This document shows, in pieces, positions 1-8,502 of a stretch of 37,201 nt of DNA. Location of the stretch: positions 1 through 37,201 of the forward strand of contig FR902239.1 in NCBI GenBank assembly GCA_000438415.1, read 5' to 3'. Each line of letters opens with the position of its first letter. The stretch's first letter is position 1. This DNA is from Clostridium sp. CAG:628. Lineage in GTDB: Bacteria > Bacillota_I > Bacilli_A > RF39 > UBA660. The position numbers and the translations under genes are program-made. The notes below the pieces were generated by a model, which had not been told where the DNA came from, searched no databases, and saw only the letters and a program-made list of their open reading frames with translations.

Positions 1-740
<740 letters not shown>

Positions 741-803
741 AAATCTATTCGATTTTGGAATTGATTTCGTTTATATCCTAACTAAAACTCATTCATTTTA
801 CTT

Positions 804-818
804 AGTTTTCAAAGATCA
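804..818 (-). promoter_or_regulatory. boxA-like antitermination sequence in rRNA leader
   Basis: On the minus strand this reads TGATCTTTGAAAACT, closely like the CTTTGAAAACT element seen in Bacillus rRNA leaders, where Nus factors act. It lies between the last promoter and the 16S 5' end, just after a small stem-loop (CGCAA 835-839 with TTGCG 823-827). Its role is inferred from similarity and position. Confidence 0.65.
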
Positions 819-850
819 TTTTCGCAACTACTTCTTGCGGTTGCTTATAT

Positions 851-879
851 AATATATCAAACTCAGAACTAAAAGTCAA
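851..879 (-). promoter_or_regulatory. rRNA promoter, proximal (TTGACT-N17-TATATT)
   Basis: Minus-strand -35 TTGACT (874-879), 17-base spacer, -10 TATATT (851-856). The predicted start falls directly before the stem-loop at 823-839 and about 100 bases before mature 16S. It is the third of three promoters spaced about 133 bases apart. Confidence 0.75.
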
Positions 880-982
880 CATATTTTTTCAACTTTTTTT
901 ATTTTTTCTATTTCTTTAACATTTTTTGTCAAATACTCTATTTTCTGAGCCTCATTGGTTCTTTTCACAACCAACGGGTAAT

Positions 983-1011
983 ATATTACCACTCTTTTAT
1001 CAATAATGCAA
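983..1011 (-). promoter_or_regulatory. rRNA promoter, middle (TTGCAT-N17-TAATAT)
   Basis: Minus-strand -35 TTGCAT (1006-1011), 17-base spacer ending GTGG, -10 TAATAT (983-988). It is followed at once by a 6-bp hairpin (TTGGTT 955-960 with AACCAA 969-974). The sequence from the -35 through the -10 closely resembles the upstream promoter at 1117-1145. Confidence 0.7.
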
Positions 1012-1116
1012 TACTTTTTTTAAAAAAATTTTATTTTTTTAAGTTTGCTATTATTGGAGCTTATTTAAGCCTTTTATTAAGGCTTCTAACTGCATTTCTT
1101 GCAGCCAGTGATTAAT

Positions 1117-1145
1117 AATTTACCACTTTATTTTAAATAATGCAA
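1117..1145 (-). promoter_or_regulatory. rRNA promoter, distal (TTGCAT-N17-TAAATT)
   Basis: Minus-strand -35 TTGCAT (1140-1145), 17-base spacer also ending GTGG, -10 TAAATT (1117-1122). A hairpin follows (CTGCA/TGCAG, 1090-1104), then a second one (AAGCCTT/AAGGCTT, 1067-1085). It shares the TTGCATTATT start and the GTGGTAA end with the middle promoter, so the two look like duplicated units. Confidence 0.65.
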
Positions 1146-1237
1146 GTGTTTTTTGCATTTTTTTTAATTTTTTTTAAAAATTCGACATTTTTCGGTTTTT
1201 TTGTACTTTTTAAACTATATTTATACTATGCAATTAA

Positions 1238-1290
1238 CAAAAAAAGATTACTACTATTTAATCTTTTGATATATTTTATAGTAGTAATCT
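1238..1290 (-). terminator. Intrinsic terminator of the DUF402 gene
   Basis: A perfect 13-bp inverted repeat (1278-1290 with 1245-1257) has a 20-base loop and is followed on the minus strand by a run of seven T. The 3' arm contains the stop codon of the DUF402 gene, so it ends that transcript and insulates it from the rRNA promoters. Confidence 0.85.
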
Positions 1291-1778
1291 ATCATTGTCT
1301 TATTAAAAGGATTTACTTCTTTTCTTTTCATTTCGATAAGTGAAGTTAATTCATATTTAATAATTTCGTTTATTTCTTTAGGATATTTCATCAGTTTTTT
1401 ATGATAATTGTATTCATTTCTGTCTAAAACTTTGAAAGCTCCATCTGGAAATACTCTTAAATCTAAGTCGTAATCAATATATTTAATTACACCGTTATCA
1501 ATTACATATGGACTTGCTATATTACAATAGTAAAAAAGTCCGTTCTTTTTAAGTTGCGCGATAATGTTAAACCATCTATTTTTATAAAAAAACATTATAG
1601 CCGGTTCTTTAGTGTGCCAACTTCTTCCATCTTTTTTTGTTACTAAAACATTGTTATTCCCAAGCACTATATATTCTTTTGTTATATCTAAAACTATTGC
1701 TTTATCCCAAGTTTTGTATATCATGCCGTTATGTTTATAACAGTGAATCTTGATTACGTCACCAATTTCTAATTTCAT
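1254..1778 (-). CDS. DUF402 family protein, nucleoside tri/diphosphatase-like
   Basis: A 174-residue protein matching the DUF402 (FomD/Ntdp) family by its N-terminal MKLEIGDVIKI segment, a central strand-rich region with the YVIDNGVIKYIDYDLDLRV stretch, and a Lys- and Tyr-rich C-terminus. Family members include metal-dependent nucleoside tri- and diphosphatases; the D-Y-D-L-D acidic cluster fits their metal site, but activity is inferred. I start at 1778 rather than 12 codons upstream because GAGAGAGGG lies about 7 bases before this ATG and the family usually begins here. It has its own extended -10 promoter and a terminator overlapping its stop, so it is monocistronic. Confidence 0.75.
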   Translation of the reverse strand: MKLEIGDVIKIHCYKHNGMIYKTWDKAIVLDITKEYIVLGNNNVLVTKKDGRSWHTKEPAIMFFYKNRWFNIIAQLKKNGLFYYCNIASPYVIDNGVIKYIDYDLDLRVFPDGAFKVLDRNEYNYHKKLMKYPKEINEIIKYELTSLIEMKRKEVNPFNKTMIDYYYKIYQKIK

Positions 1779-1801
1779 AGGTAACCCTCTCTCACTAATT
1801 A

Positions 1802-1810
1802 TATTATAGC
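1802..1810 (-). promoter_or_regulatory. Extended -10 promoter (TGC-TATAAT) of DUF402 gene
   Basis: Minus strand TGCTATAAT lies directly after the terminator hairpin of the upstream protease gene. There is no good -35 at 17 bases, so the TG extension probably compensates. The same TGnTATAAT form recurs at 30224, 32123 and 36128. Confidence 0.6.
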
Positions 1811-1811
1811 A

Positions 1812-1840
1812 CAAAACTAGGTCTAAGCCTAGTTTTTTCT
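1812..1840 (-). terminator. Hairpin terminator after the S41 protease gene
   Basis: Inverted repeat AAACTAGG/CCTAGTTT with a short loop. T-runs on both sides (six T on the plus strand, four T then GTG on the minus) allow action in either direction. It lies about 20 bases downstream of the protease stop codon. Confidence 0.7.
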
Positions 1841-1856
1841 TTCTTTAAGTGTAAAT

Positions 1857-3086
1857 CTATTTTAAATTATTTATTGCTGTTTGTAATTCAACATCATTTT
1901 CTAAAGTCATTTCATCTTTAAATGAACCAGTTACTTCAATATCTGGAGTTAAACCTTTTTCATTAATTGTGACTCCTTTGGGTGTTAACCAGTAAGCAGT
2001 TGTGTACTTAATCATTCCACCTGACTCAAGTTCTGATGTGTCTTGAACTGTTCCCTTTCCGTAACTTTTAGTACCCAATAAAGTTGCTCCATAACTTTCT
2101 TTCAAAGCTGCAGCTAAAACTTCTGAAGCAGAAGCACTTCCACCATTAATTAAAACTATAACTTTATAGTCTCTTTTTTCTTTTGTTGTATCTTTATACA
2201 TTTCTTTTTTATCTTTTGTCTGTAATCCATAAATAGGTTTACCCTTTTCTACAAATAGTTCTGCTATTTCTACAGCGCTATTTAAAAAACCTCCGCCATT
2301 ATTTCTTACGTCAACTATCAAGTTTTCTATTCCATCTTTTTCTAGAGTTTCTAAACTTTCTTTAAATTGTTTATATGTTGTATTGGAAAATGTTTCTATT
2401 CTTAAGTATCCTGTTTTATCATATTTATTTTTTATAACTGACTTTATACTTACTGTACTTACTTTTAATGTTAAAGTTTTTGTTATTCCGCCTCTATTTA
2501 CTTCTATTTCTACATTACCATTGGTACTTTTGATCATATTTGATACTTCACTTGTTGTTTTTCCGTTAACATCTACTCCTTTAACTTTTGTTATTATATC
2601 TCCCACCATTATTCCTGCTTCTTCTGCTGGGCTATTTTCAAAAACAGTCATTACTACGGTTCCACTTTCATTGGTTGTTATTTCTACTCCTATACCCTTG
2701 TATTCACCTTTTAAACGGTCCATTAAGTTGTCTGTTGAATCTTTATCTAGATAACTAGTATATGGGTCTCCTAGGTAGTTATACATGCCTTTTATGGCAG
2801 CATTAGTTAATTCTTTTTCATCTACTTTTTCTACGTAACTATTTAATATGTTGTTATAAGCATATTCTAATTCTTTTAAATAGTCTTTATTTGAACTAGT
2901 TTTATCTATTTTATAATAATTTTTGTAAACTATAATACCTGTCGAAACAGACACTACTAAACTTGTCATTATTATAATTACTATTACTTCTATTAAATTA
3001 AATGTTGCTATCTTATCTTTTTTGTTTTTGATTTTTTTTTCTTTTGGCATGTTAGTTATTTTTTCTTTTTCTTTTTCTTTCTTCAT
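1857..3086 (-). CDS. ctpA: S41 family C-terminal processing peptidase (CtpA/CtpB type)
   Basis: A 409-residue membrane-anchored serine protease. A Lys-rich cytoplasmic head is followed by one membrane segment (about residues 29-53), a helical tether region, a PDZ domain (about 120-200) and the S41 core. The core carries the catalytic Ser in GGSASASEVLAAAL and the catalytic Lys in GTKSYGKGTVQ, which matches the family Ser-Lys dyad. Such enzymes trim C-termini of envelope or signalling proteins outside the membrane; the target here is unknown. I choose the ATG at 3086 over the GTG three codons upstream because that GTG is part of the TAGGTGAT ribosome binding site. It is monocistronic, with a terminator downstream. 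Confidence 0.93.
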   Translation of the reverse strand: MKKEKEKEKITNMPKEKKIKNKKDKIATFNLIEVIVIIIMTSLVVSVSTGIIVYKNYYKIDKTSSNKDYLKELEYAYNNILNSYVEKVDEKELTNAAIKGMYNYLGDPYTSYLDKDSTDNLMDRLKGEYKGIGVEITTNESGTVVMTVFENSPAEEAGIMVGDIITKVKGVDVNGKTTSEVSNMIKSTNGNVEIEVNRGGITKTLTLKVSTVSIKSVIKNKYDKTGYLRIETFSNTTYKQFKESLETLEKDGIENLIVDVRNNGGGFLNSAVEIAELFVEKGKPIYGLQTKDKKEMYKDTTKEKRDYKVIVLINGGSASASEVLAAALKESYGATLLGTKSYGKGTVQDTSELESGGMIKYTTAYWLTPKGVTINEKGLTPDIEVTGSFKDEMTLENDVELQTAINNLK

Positions 3087-3366
3087 TATTATCACCTATC
3101 ATGTATAATCTTATCACAAAATTTGATTTTATTAAAGTATTTAAGATTAATTTTCATAAAGTTTAATTTTCATAAAGTTTTTTTTATTTTATTATTTAAT
3201 GTTTAAAGATGTTATTTAGGACTATTTAATGTTGTTTTTACGTGTGTTTTAAACCTATTCTTGTTTGTTATTTAATATTTTATATTTTTCCTCTAAAGCG
3301 CTTATTATTTGTTTATAATTAAGTATTTATGAATTGTTAATAAGTTTATAGTTATTAACATTTTTT
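3087..3366. other. AT-rich intergenic stretch without a gene
   Basis: No supportable reading frame. It holds two tandem 16-bp copies of TAATTTTCATAAAGTT (3148-3163 and 3164-3179) and a loose repetition of ATTTAATGTT near 3195-3235. A promoter for the protease gene should lie near its left end, but I see no clear one. Confidence 0.5.
3148..3179. repeat. Two tandem 16-bp direct repeats
   Basis: TAATTTTCATAAAGTT occurs twice back to back with no mismatch. It may be a slippage product or a protein-binding site upstream of the protease gene; nothing in the sequence separates the two. Confidence 0.7.
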
Positions 3367-3396
3367 GTAAAAGAAAAGAACTCTACTTTAGAGTTC
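3367..3396 (-). terminator. Terminator of the ribosomal protein superoperon
   Basis: Inverted repeat GAACTCTA (3389-3396 on the minus strand) and TAGAGTTC (3378-3385) with a 3-base loop, followed on the minus strand by TTTTCTTTT. It lies directly after rplQ and closes the roughly 14-kb transcript. Confidence 0.85.
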
Positions 3397-3400
3397 AATA

Positions 3401-3745
3401 TTAAACTAATTCTAAACTAACTATTAAAGCGTCGTCTCCTCTTCTTTCAGCTAGTTTGATAATTCTAGTGTATCCACCATTTCTTTCAGCATATTTAGGA
3501 GCTAATGTGTCAAATAAATATTTAACTGTTTCAGTATCGTTTTCTAAGAAAGCAAGTGCTTTTCTTCTTGAAACTAAATCTCCTTTTTTAGCATAAGTTA
3601 TCATTTTATCAATGTATTTTCTTGCTTCTTTAGCTCTTTCTTCTGTTGTTTCAACTTTACCATTAGTTAAAGCTGTTTTTGTTAAACCAGAAAGGATACT
3701 TCTTCTTTGTTTAGTATCTCTGTTTAGTTTTCTATATAAAGCCAT
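3401..3745 (-). CDS. rplQ: 50S ribosomal protein L17
   Basis: A 114-residue protein of normal bacterial L17 length, with the family's N-terminal block (KLNRDTKQRRSILSGLTK) and the C-terminal GGYTRIIKLAERRGDDA block. L17 binds 23S rRNA near the exit-tunnel side of the large subunit. It is the last gene of the alpha segment, 9 bases after rpoA with an AGGAGG site, and a strong hairpin terminator follows its stop. Confidence 0.97.
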   Translation of the reverse strand: MALYRKLNRDTKQRRSILSGLTKTALTNGKVETTEERAKEARKYIDKMITYAKKGDLVSRRKALAFLENDTETVKYLFDTLAPKYAERNGGYTRIIKLAERRGDDALIVSLELV

Positions 3746-3754
3746 TGTTACCTC

Positions 3755-4705
3755 CTAATCTTCATCACGGAACTTAAGTCCCATATCTTTAATTTTATCT
3801 ATTACTTCTTTTAATGATTTTTTACCTAAGTTTCTTATTTTCATTATTTCAGATTCACTTAGAGAAGTTAAATCTTGTAGTGTGTGATGTCCTGCTCTTT
3901 TTAAGCAGTTATATGCACGAACTGACAAGTCTAATTCTTCTATAGGTGTTTCTAGTGTCTTTTGAATTGGATCTTCTTCTTTATCTGCTAGAAGTCCTGT
4001 CATATCTGCTATTTTGTTAAGTTTTGTTAATATATCAAAGTGTTCTATTAGTATTCTACTAGCTAATGCTATTGCTTCTTGTGGAGTCATAGCACCATTA
4101 GTATATACTTCCATAATTAATTTATCATAGTTATCACTTTGTCCAACACGAGCTGGTTCAACTTCATAACTTATTCTTTCAATTGGACTATATAAAGAGT
4201 CTACTGGAATTACACCAACTTCTATATCTTTCATTTCTTTTCTGTTGATTTTAGCGTCTACATAACCACGTCCGTTAGATATAACTATTTCCATGTTTAT
4301 GCTTCCACCTTTTGCAAGTTCACAAATAACTAAATCTTTATTAATTATTTCAACATCCGCATTTGGAGTGATGTCAGCAGCAGTTACAACTCCTTCTTTT
4401 TCTACATTTAAGTAAAGTTTTTTATCTTCTTCAGAATAGTTTTTTACAACTAATTTTTTTAAGTTAAGTATAATTTCTGTTACGTCTTCTCTAACTCCAT
4501 CTATTTTTTGGAATTCATGAAGTACTCCATCAATCTTAACTGATTTTATAGCGCTTCCTGGAAGGCTTGATAACATAACTCTTCTTAAAGCATTTCCAAT
4601 TGTTGTACCAAACCCTCTTTCTAATGGTTCTAGTACAAATTTTCCATAAAAGTTTGTTTCATCATATTCCACAACTTTATAATCTGGTTTTTCAAATCTT
4701 AACAT
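3755..4705 (-). CDS. rpoA: DNA-directed RNA polymerase subunit alpha
   Basis: A 316-residue alpha subunit that dimerises to nucleate polymerase assembly. The N-terminal domain (about 1-232) shows the FGTTIGNALRRVMLSSLPG signature. An acidic linker leads to a C-terminal domain (about 250-316) with two helix-hairpin-helix elements, including AYNCLKRAGHHTLQDL and IRNLGKKSLKEV, which contact UP elements and activators. A complete C-terminal domain fits the A-tracts seen upstream of several promoters here. It begins after GGAAAGGGG and lies between rpsK and rplQ, the usual Firmicutes order. Confidence 0.98.
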   Translation of the reverse strand: MLRFEKPDYKVVEYDETNFYGKFVLEPLERGFGTTIGNALRRVMLSSLPGSAIKSVKIDGVLHEFQKIDGVREDVTEIILNLKKLVVKNYSEEDKKLYLNVEKEGVVTAADITPNADVEIINKDLVICELAKGGSINMEIVISNGRGYVDAKINRKEMKDIEVGVIPVDSLYSPIERISYEVEPARVGQSDNYDKLIMEVYTNGAMTPQEAIALASRILIEHFDILTKLNKIADMTGLLADKEEDPIQKTLETPIEELDLSVRAYNCLKRAGHHTLQDLTSLSESEIMKIRNLGKKSLKEVIDKIKDMGLKFRDED

Positions 4706-4720
4706 AATAATTCCCCTTTC

Positions 4721-5104
4721 CTAAACACGTCTTCTCTTAGGTGGTCTACAACCGTTATGTGGTATTGGTGTTACATCTGTAATTGATGTTACTTCAAGTC
4801 CAGCAGTTCCTAAAGAACGGATAGCTGTTTCTCTTCCTCCACCTATACCTTTTACGAATACAGCAACTTTTCTAAGTCCCATATCGTATGCAGCTTTTCC
4901 TGCAGCTTCTGCTGATTGTCCTGCTGCAAATGGAGTTTTCTTTTTGCTTCCTTTGTATCCAATAGATCCACTTGAAGCCCAACTAATTACTCCACCTTCT
5001 TCATCTGTGATAGTTACTATAGTGTTATTATATGTTGCATGTATATGACATTCACCAGTAGTAATATCCTTCTTGACTTTTCTTTTTCTTCTATTATATG
5101 CCAT
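4721..5104 (-). CDS. rpsK: 30S ribosomal protein S11
   Basis: A 127-residue S11, which binds the 16S platform near the mRNA exit. Conserved blocks include HIHATYNNTIVTITD, the SSGSIGYKGSKKKTPFAAGQ stretch and the basic C-terminus ending NGCRPPKRRRV. Length and both ends fit bacterial S11. It starts 12 bases after rpsM behind AGGAGG and is followed by rpoA. Confidence 0.98.
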   Translation of the reverse strand: MAYNRRKRKVKKDITTGECHIHATYNNTIVTITDEEGGVISWASSGSIGYKGSKKKTPFAAGQSAEAAGKAAYDMGLRKVAVFVKGIGGGRETAIRSLGTAGLEVTSITDVTPIPHNGCRPPKRRRV

Positions 5105-5116
5105 TATATTAACCTC

Positions 5117-5482
5117 CTATTTCTTCTTATTTGCTATTGTTTTAGCTTTACCTTTACGAGTTCTAGCATTTCTATTTGTTCTTTGTCCTCTTACTGGAAG
5201 ACCTTTTTTGTGTCTAGTACCTTGATATGAGTTGATTTCCATTTTTGTTTTAATGTTCATTTCAACTTCACGTTTTAAGTCACCAACTAATACATAAGCA
5301 TCACATGCTTTTCTTAATTCGTTAACTTGTTCATTTGTTAAGTCTTTAACTCTGATGTCTTCACTTACATTAGCCACTTCACAGATTTTCTTAGCTCTTG
5401 AAGGACCAATTCCATAGATATAAGTTAATCCTATAACTATTCTTTTGTCTTTTGGTAAATCAATATTTTTAATACGTGCCAT
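5117..5482 (-). CDS. rpsM: 30S ribosomal protein S13
   Basis: A 121-residue S13 of the small-subunit head, which contacts P-site tRNA and the L5 bridge. It shows the N-terminal RIKNIDLPKDKRIVIGLTYIYG block (written here only as a landmark at residues 3-24), a helix-hairpin-helix GIGPSRAKKI, and the basic tail RGQRTNRNARTRKGKAK. Start and AGGAGG spacing are normal, 12 bases downstream of rpmJ. Confidence 0.97.
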   Translation of the reverse strand: MARIKNIDLPKDKRIVIGLTYIYGIGPSRAKKICEVANVSEDIRVKDLTNEQVNELRKACDAYVLVGDLKREVEMNIKTKMEINSYQGTRHKKGLPVRGQRTNRNARTRKGKAKTIANKKK

Positions 5483-5494
5483 AATTACCTCCTA

Positions 5495-5608
5495 TTAACC
5501 TTGTCTTTGTTTGTGTTTTGGATTTTCACAAATTACCATGACTTTTCCTTTTCTTTTAATTACTTTGCATTTATCGCATATTGGTTTTACTGATGGTCTT
5601 ACTTTCAT
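5495..5608 (-). CDS. rpmJ: 50S ribosomal protein L36, zinc-binding form
   Basis: A short gene of 37 codons. The product begins MKVRPSVKPICDKC and ends NPKHKQRQG. It keeps the full zinc ligand set (Cys11, Cys14, Cys27, His32), so this is the zinc-bound form. It sits in its standard place between infA and rpsM and starts behind GGAGG. Length and both termini match bacterial L36 exactly. Confidence 0.97.
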   Translation of the reverse strand: MKVRPSVKPICDKCKVIKRKGKVMVICENPKHKQRQG

Positions 5609-5621
5609 TTTAATACCTCCA

Positions 5622-5837
5622 TTATTTTCTATATATTATACGCCCACGTGTTAAATCACATATTGGAATTTCAAGTAATACTGTATCACCTGGAAAAATA
5701 CGAATTAGGTTTTGACGCATTTTTCCAGAAACGCGAGCTTCTACAATATGACCGTTTTCTAATTTTACTTTAAAGTCCCCTCCTGGGATTATTTCTAGTA
5801 CTTTTCCTTCTGCTTCAATGTATCCATCTTTAGCCAT
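5622..5837 (-). CDS. infA: Translation initiation factor IF-1
   Basis: A 71-residue single OB-fold protein that occupies the 30S A site during initiation. Conserved features are the N-terminal EAEGKVLEIIPGGDFKVKLENG stretch (residues 8-29) and VSGKMRQNLIRIFPGDTVLLEI. Length matches bacterial IF-1 (71-72). It lies 4 bases after map, which suggests coupled translation, and precedes rpmJ as in most Firmicutes. Confidence 0.97.
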   Translation of the reverse strand: MAKDGYIEAEGKVLEIIPGGDFKVKLENGHIVEARVSGKMRQNLIRIFPGDTVLLEIPICDLTRGRIIYRK

Positions 5838-5841
5838 TTAA

Positions 5842-6588
5842 TCACTCTCCTGTTAGAATTTTATAACCATCTTTGGTTACTACAATTGTGTGCTCAAAGT
5901 GTGCGGCAGGGCTACCATCTTGTGTAGTTATTGTCCAACCATCTTCAAGCATCCATACTTTTCTACTGTGCAAACTAAACATTGGCTCAATTGCCAAAGT
6001 CATTCCTTCTTTTAGTATAAGATTATTTTCTTTACTGCTATAGTTTGGAATGTATGGATCTTCATGCATTTCTGTACCAATTCCATGTCCAGTAAGTTCA
6101 CGAATTACACCATATTTATATTTTTTAGCAACACTTTCAATTGATGAGCAAACTTCGTTTAACACAATTCCTGGTTTTATAACACTTAAACCTTTATATA
6201 GGGCTTCTTCTGTATGTTTTAGTAAATCATTTATTTCTTTCTTTACTATCCCCACACTGTAAGTTCTTGCAGTATCAGCCATGTATCCTTTGTATTCTAC
6301 TACTACATCAATAGTGATTATGTCACCATTTTTTAGAGTTCTATTACTTGGAATACCATGAACTACTTCTTCATTTATAGAAGTACATATGCTAGCAGGA
6401 TAGCCTTCATAATTAAGACATGCTGGTGTGCATTCTTTACTCCTTATAAATTTTTCAGCTAAATCATCAAGATACTTAGTAGTTACGCCGGGTTTTATTT
6501 CTTTAGACATTAATTCTAATAATCCATAAGCAACTTTTCCAGCGTAACTCATAAGATTTATTTCACTCTCTGTTTTAGTACTAACCAT
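5842..6588 (-). CDS. map: Methionine aminopeptidase, type I
   Basis: A 248-residue type I enzyme that removes the initiator Met from nascent proteins. Metal ligands are visible in their family blocks: DVVVEYKGYMADTARTY (two Asp), GHGIGTEMHEDP (His), AIEPMF (Glu) and HFEHTIVV (second Glu). It lacks an N-terminal SH3 or zinc extension. It starts behind AGGAGTT inside the end of adk, overlapping it by 8 bases, so the two are translationally coupled. Confidence 0.97.
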   Translation of the reverse strand: MVSTKTESEINLMSYAGKVAYGLLELMSKEIKPGVTTKYLDDLAEKFIRSKECTPACLNYEGYPASICTSINEEVVHGIPSNRTLKNGDIITIDVVVEYKGYMADTARTYSVGIVKKEINDLLKHTEEALYKGLSVIKPGIVLNEVCSSIESVAKKYKYGVIRELTGHGIGTEMHEDPYIPNYSSKENNLILKEGMTLAIEPMFSLHSRKVWMLEDGWTITTQDGSPAAHFEHTIVVTKDGYKILTGE

Positions 6589-7240
6589 TGTTAACTCCTA
6601 GAAGAGTTATTAAACTCTTAAGTGTTTCTTCAGGTTCTTTTGTACCATCTATAGTAATTAATTTACCTTGTTTACGATAGTAATCAATTACTGGTGCTGT
6701 TTCTGTCATATATATATCAAATCTTTTTTCATATGATTCTTTTGTGTCATCTGTACGACTTATTAATTCTACGTTACAATTATCACATAAATTTCCATTT
6801 TTAGGTGTGTTGTAACCTGTTAATACATTATAAGTTTTTTTACATATAGGGCATGATACACGACCTAGTACTCTTTTTAAACCTGTTTCTTTATCAATGT
6901 TAATATATATTACTTTATCAACATTTAATCCTAAACTACTAAGTATTTCTTCGTAGTCATGTGCTTGATTTATTTTTCTAGGATAACCATCCATCATAAA
7001 TGGAATAGTAAGGTCAAGACTTTTTAATTTTGTTTCTATGAGACGTTTCATTAAATTGTCATCAACCATTTCTCCTTTTGCAATAATACTTTCTACTTCT
7101 TTACCAATGTCACTACCAAGAGAGACTTGTTCACGAAGTACATCACCAGCACTTATATGGTTAAAACCATATTTTTCTTTTAATAAACCACTAAATGTTC
7201 CCTTGCCTGCGGCAGGTGGAGCAATCCAAATGATGTTCAT
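6581..7240 (-). CDS. adk: Adenylate kinase, zinc LID type
   Basis: A 219-residue enzyme that interconverts 2 ADP with ATP and AMP. The core has the P-loop at residues 5-15, the AMP-binding DGYPRK block, and a long LID with four Cys (CPICKKTY, then CDNC) for structural zinc, typical of Gram-positives. The P-loop is unusual: the family GxPGAGKGT appears as APPAAGKGT, with Ala at two Gly positions; the catalytic Lys remains. It lies 5 bases after secY and overlaps map. Confidence 0.96.
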   Translation of the reverse strand: MNIIWIAPPAAGKGTFSGLLKEKYGFNHISAGDVLREQVSLGSDIGKEVESIIAKGEMVDDNLMKRLIETKLKSLDLTIPFMMDGYPRKINQAHDYEEILSSLGLNVDKVIYINIDKETGLKRVLGRVSCPICKKTYNVLTGYNTPKNGNLCDNCNVELISRTDDTKESYEKRFDIYMTETAPVIDYYRKQGKLITIDGTKEPEETLKSLITLLGVNNG

Positions 7241-7245
7241 TTTTA

Positions 7246-8502
7246 TTACCTCCTATAAGCACGACTTGCTACTGAACTTTCAAGTTGTTTATATGTTTCT
7301 AATAATACTCCTACTACAATTAGTATACTTGTACCTCCTAGAGTTACTGTACTTGACATATTTGATACCCAACTGAATACAATTGGTATTGCAGCTAATG
7401 CTGCTATAAATAATGCACCCATAAATGTAATTCTAGATAATACTTTTGATACATATTTTGTAGTTTCTGTTCCAGGTCTTATTCCTGGAATGTAACCATT
7501 TTGTTTATTTAAGTTTTTAGATAAATCTTCTGGATTAACAGCTGCTAAATATGTGTAACCATAAGTAAATGCTATTATTAGTAAGATATATACTATAAAA
7601 CCTATTGGAGTTGTTGTAGATAAATATTTATCTACAAATAATTTAAAACTATCTTTCTTTATAATATAAGTTAATGTTGTTGGTATTGCTAGTACTGCTG
7701 AAGCAAATATTACTGGCATAACTCCTGCACTATTTATTCTTAATGGTAAGAATGATGAGTTTGCTTTATATGTACCAGTACTTCTATTTGAATATTGTAT
7801 TGGTATTCTTCTTTCTGCTTCTTGTACATATACAACGCCTACTATTATAGCTATATATAATAGTACGAATATTATAAATGATATGATACCTATAAATGTA
7901 TTTGAACCATTTATAGCTAATTCGTTAAATGCTTTAATCATCATACTTGGTATTGTGTTTACTATACCTGCCATAATGATTAAGCTTATTCCATTTCCTA
8001 AACCTTTATTAGTTATTTGATCACCTAAGTAAAGTAAGAATGCTGTTCCTGCAGTTAGTATAATACTAATTTCTACATATTCAAGAGGAGTACCAGTTTT
8101 CCCCATAAACATTATTGAATAAATATAACCTTCTATAAGAGCAAATCCAATACCAAGGTATCTATTAATTTTGTTTATTTTACGTCTTCCTTCTTCTCCC
8201 ATCTCTTTTAATTCTTGGAAATATGTTATTCCCATTAAATCCATTTGAAGTACTTGAAGTAGTATTGATGCAGTAATATATGGCATTACACCTAGAGCAA
8301 ATATACTAAATTGTTTAAGTCCTCCACCACTCATTGCATTTAATAATTCTAGAAATCCTAAATCACTAGTTATAGCTTTCATACCAGGTACAGTTATTGC
8401 GTTTCCTAATGCGAAAATGAATAATGCACCTATAGTATAAAGTATTCTGTTTTTTAGGTCTTTGTTAGTTTTTTTAAATATTTGCTTGAATGTTGCAAAC
8501 AT
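7246..8502 (-). CDS. secY: Preprotein translocase subunit SecY
   Basis: A 418-residue channel subunit of the Sec translocon, with about ten hydrophobic segments spaced as in the family. Family landmarks are the N-terminal LKNRILYTIGALFIFALG helix, the plug region around GGGLKQFSIFALGVMPYI, RRIPIQYSNR, and a cytoplasmic loop with NGYIPGIRPG. Its ATG follows the rplO stop with no gap, and its ribosome binding site lies inside rplO, so its synthesis is coupled to that of L15. Confidence 0.98.
   Translation of the reverse strand: MFATFKQIFKKTNKDLKNRILYTIGALFIFALGNAITVPGMKAITSDLGFLELLNAMSGGGLKQFSIFALGVMPYITASILLQVLQMDLMGITYFQELKEMGEEGRRKINKINRYLGIGFALIEGYIYSIMFMGKTGTPLEYVEISIILTAGTAFLLYLGDQITNKGLGNGISLIIMAGIVNTIPSMMIKAFNELAINGSNTFIGIISFIIFVLLYIAIIVGVVYVQEAERRIPIQYSNRSTGTYKANSSFLPLRINSAGVMPVIFASAVLAIPTTLTYIIKKDSFKLFVDKYLSTTTPIGFIVYILLIIAFTYGYTYLAAVNPEDLSKNLNKQNGYIPGIRPGTETTKYVSKVLSRITFMGALFIAALAAIPIVFSWVSNMSSTVTLGGTSILIVVGVLLETYKQLESSVASRAYRR

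Noticed and set aside
904..932. A fourth rRNA promoter with TTGACA at 927-932 (minus strand)
   Set aside because: The -35 is perfect, but nothing like a -10 lies 16-18 bases downstream (the site reads AGAAAA), so I do not count it.
1140..1343. 67-codon plus-strand frame rich in Phe and Leu
   Set aside because: It arises from T-rich rRNA promoter and terminator DNA, has no ribosome binding site, and overlaps the end of the DUF402 gene.
2383..2754. 123-codon plus-strand frame inside the S41 protease gene
   Set aside because: It is a shadow of the PDZ region of the protease; hydrophobic low-complexity product, no ribosome binding site.
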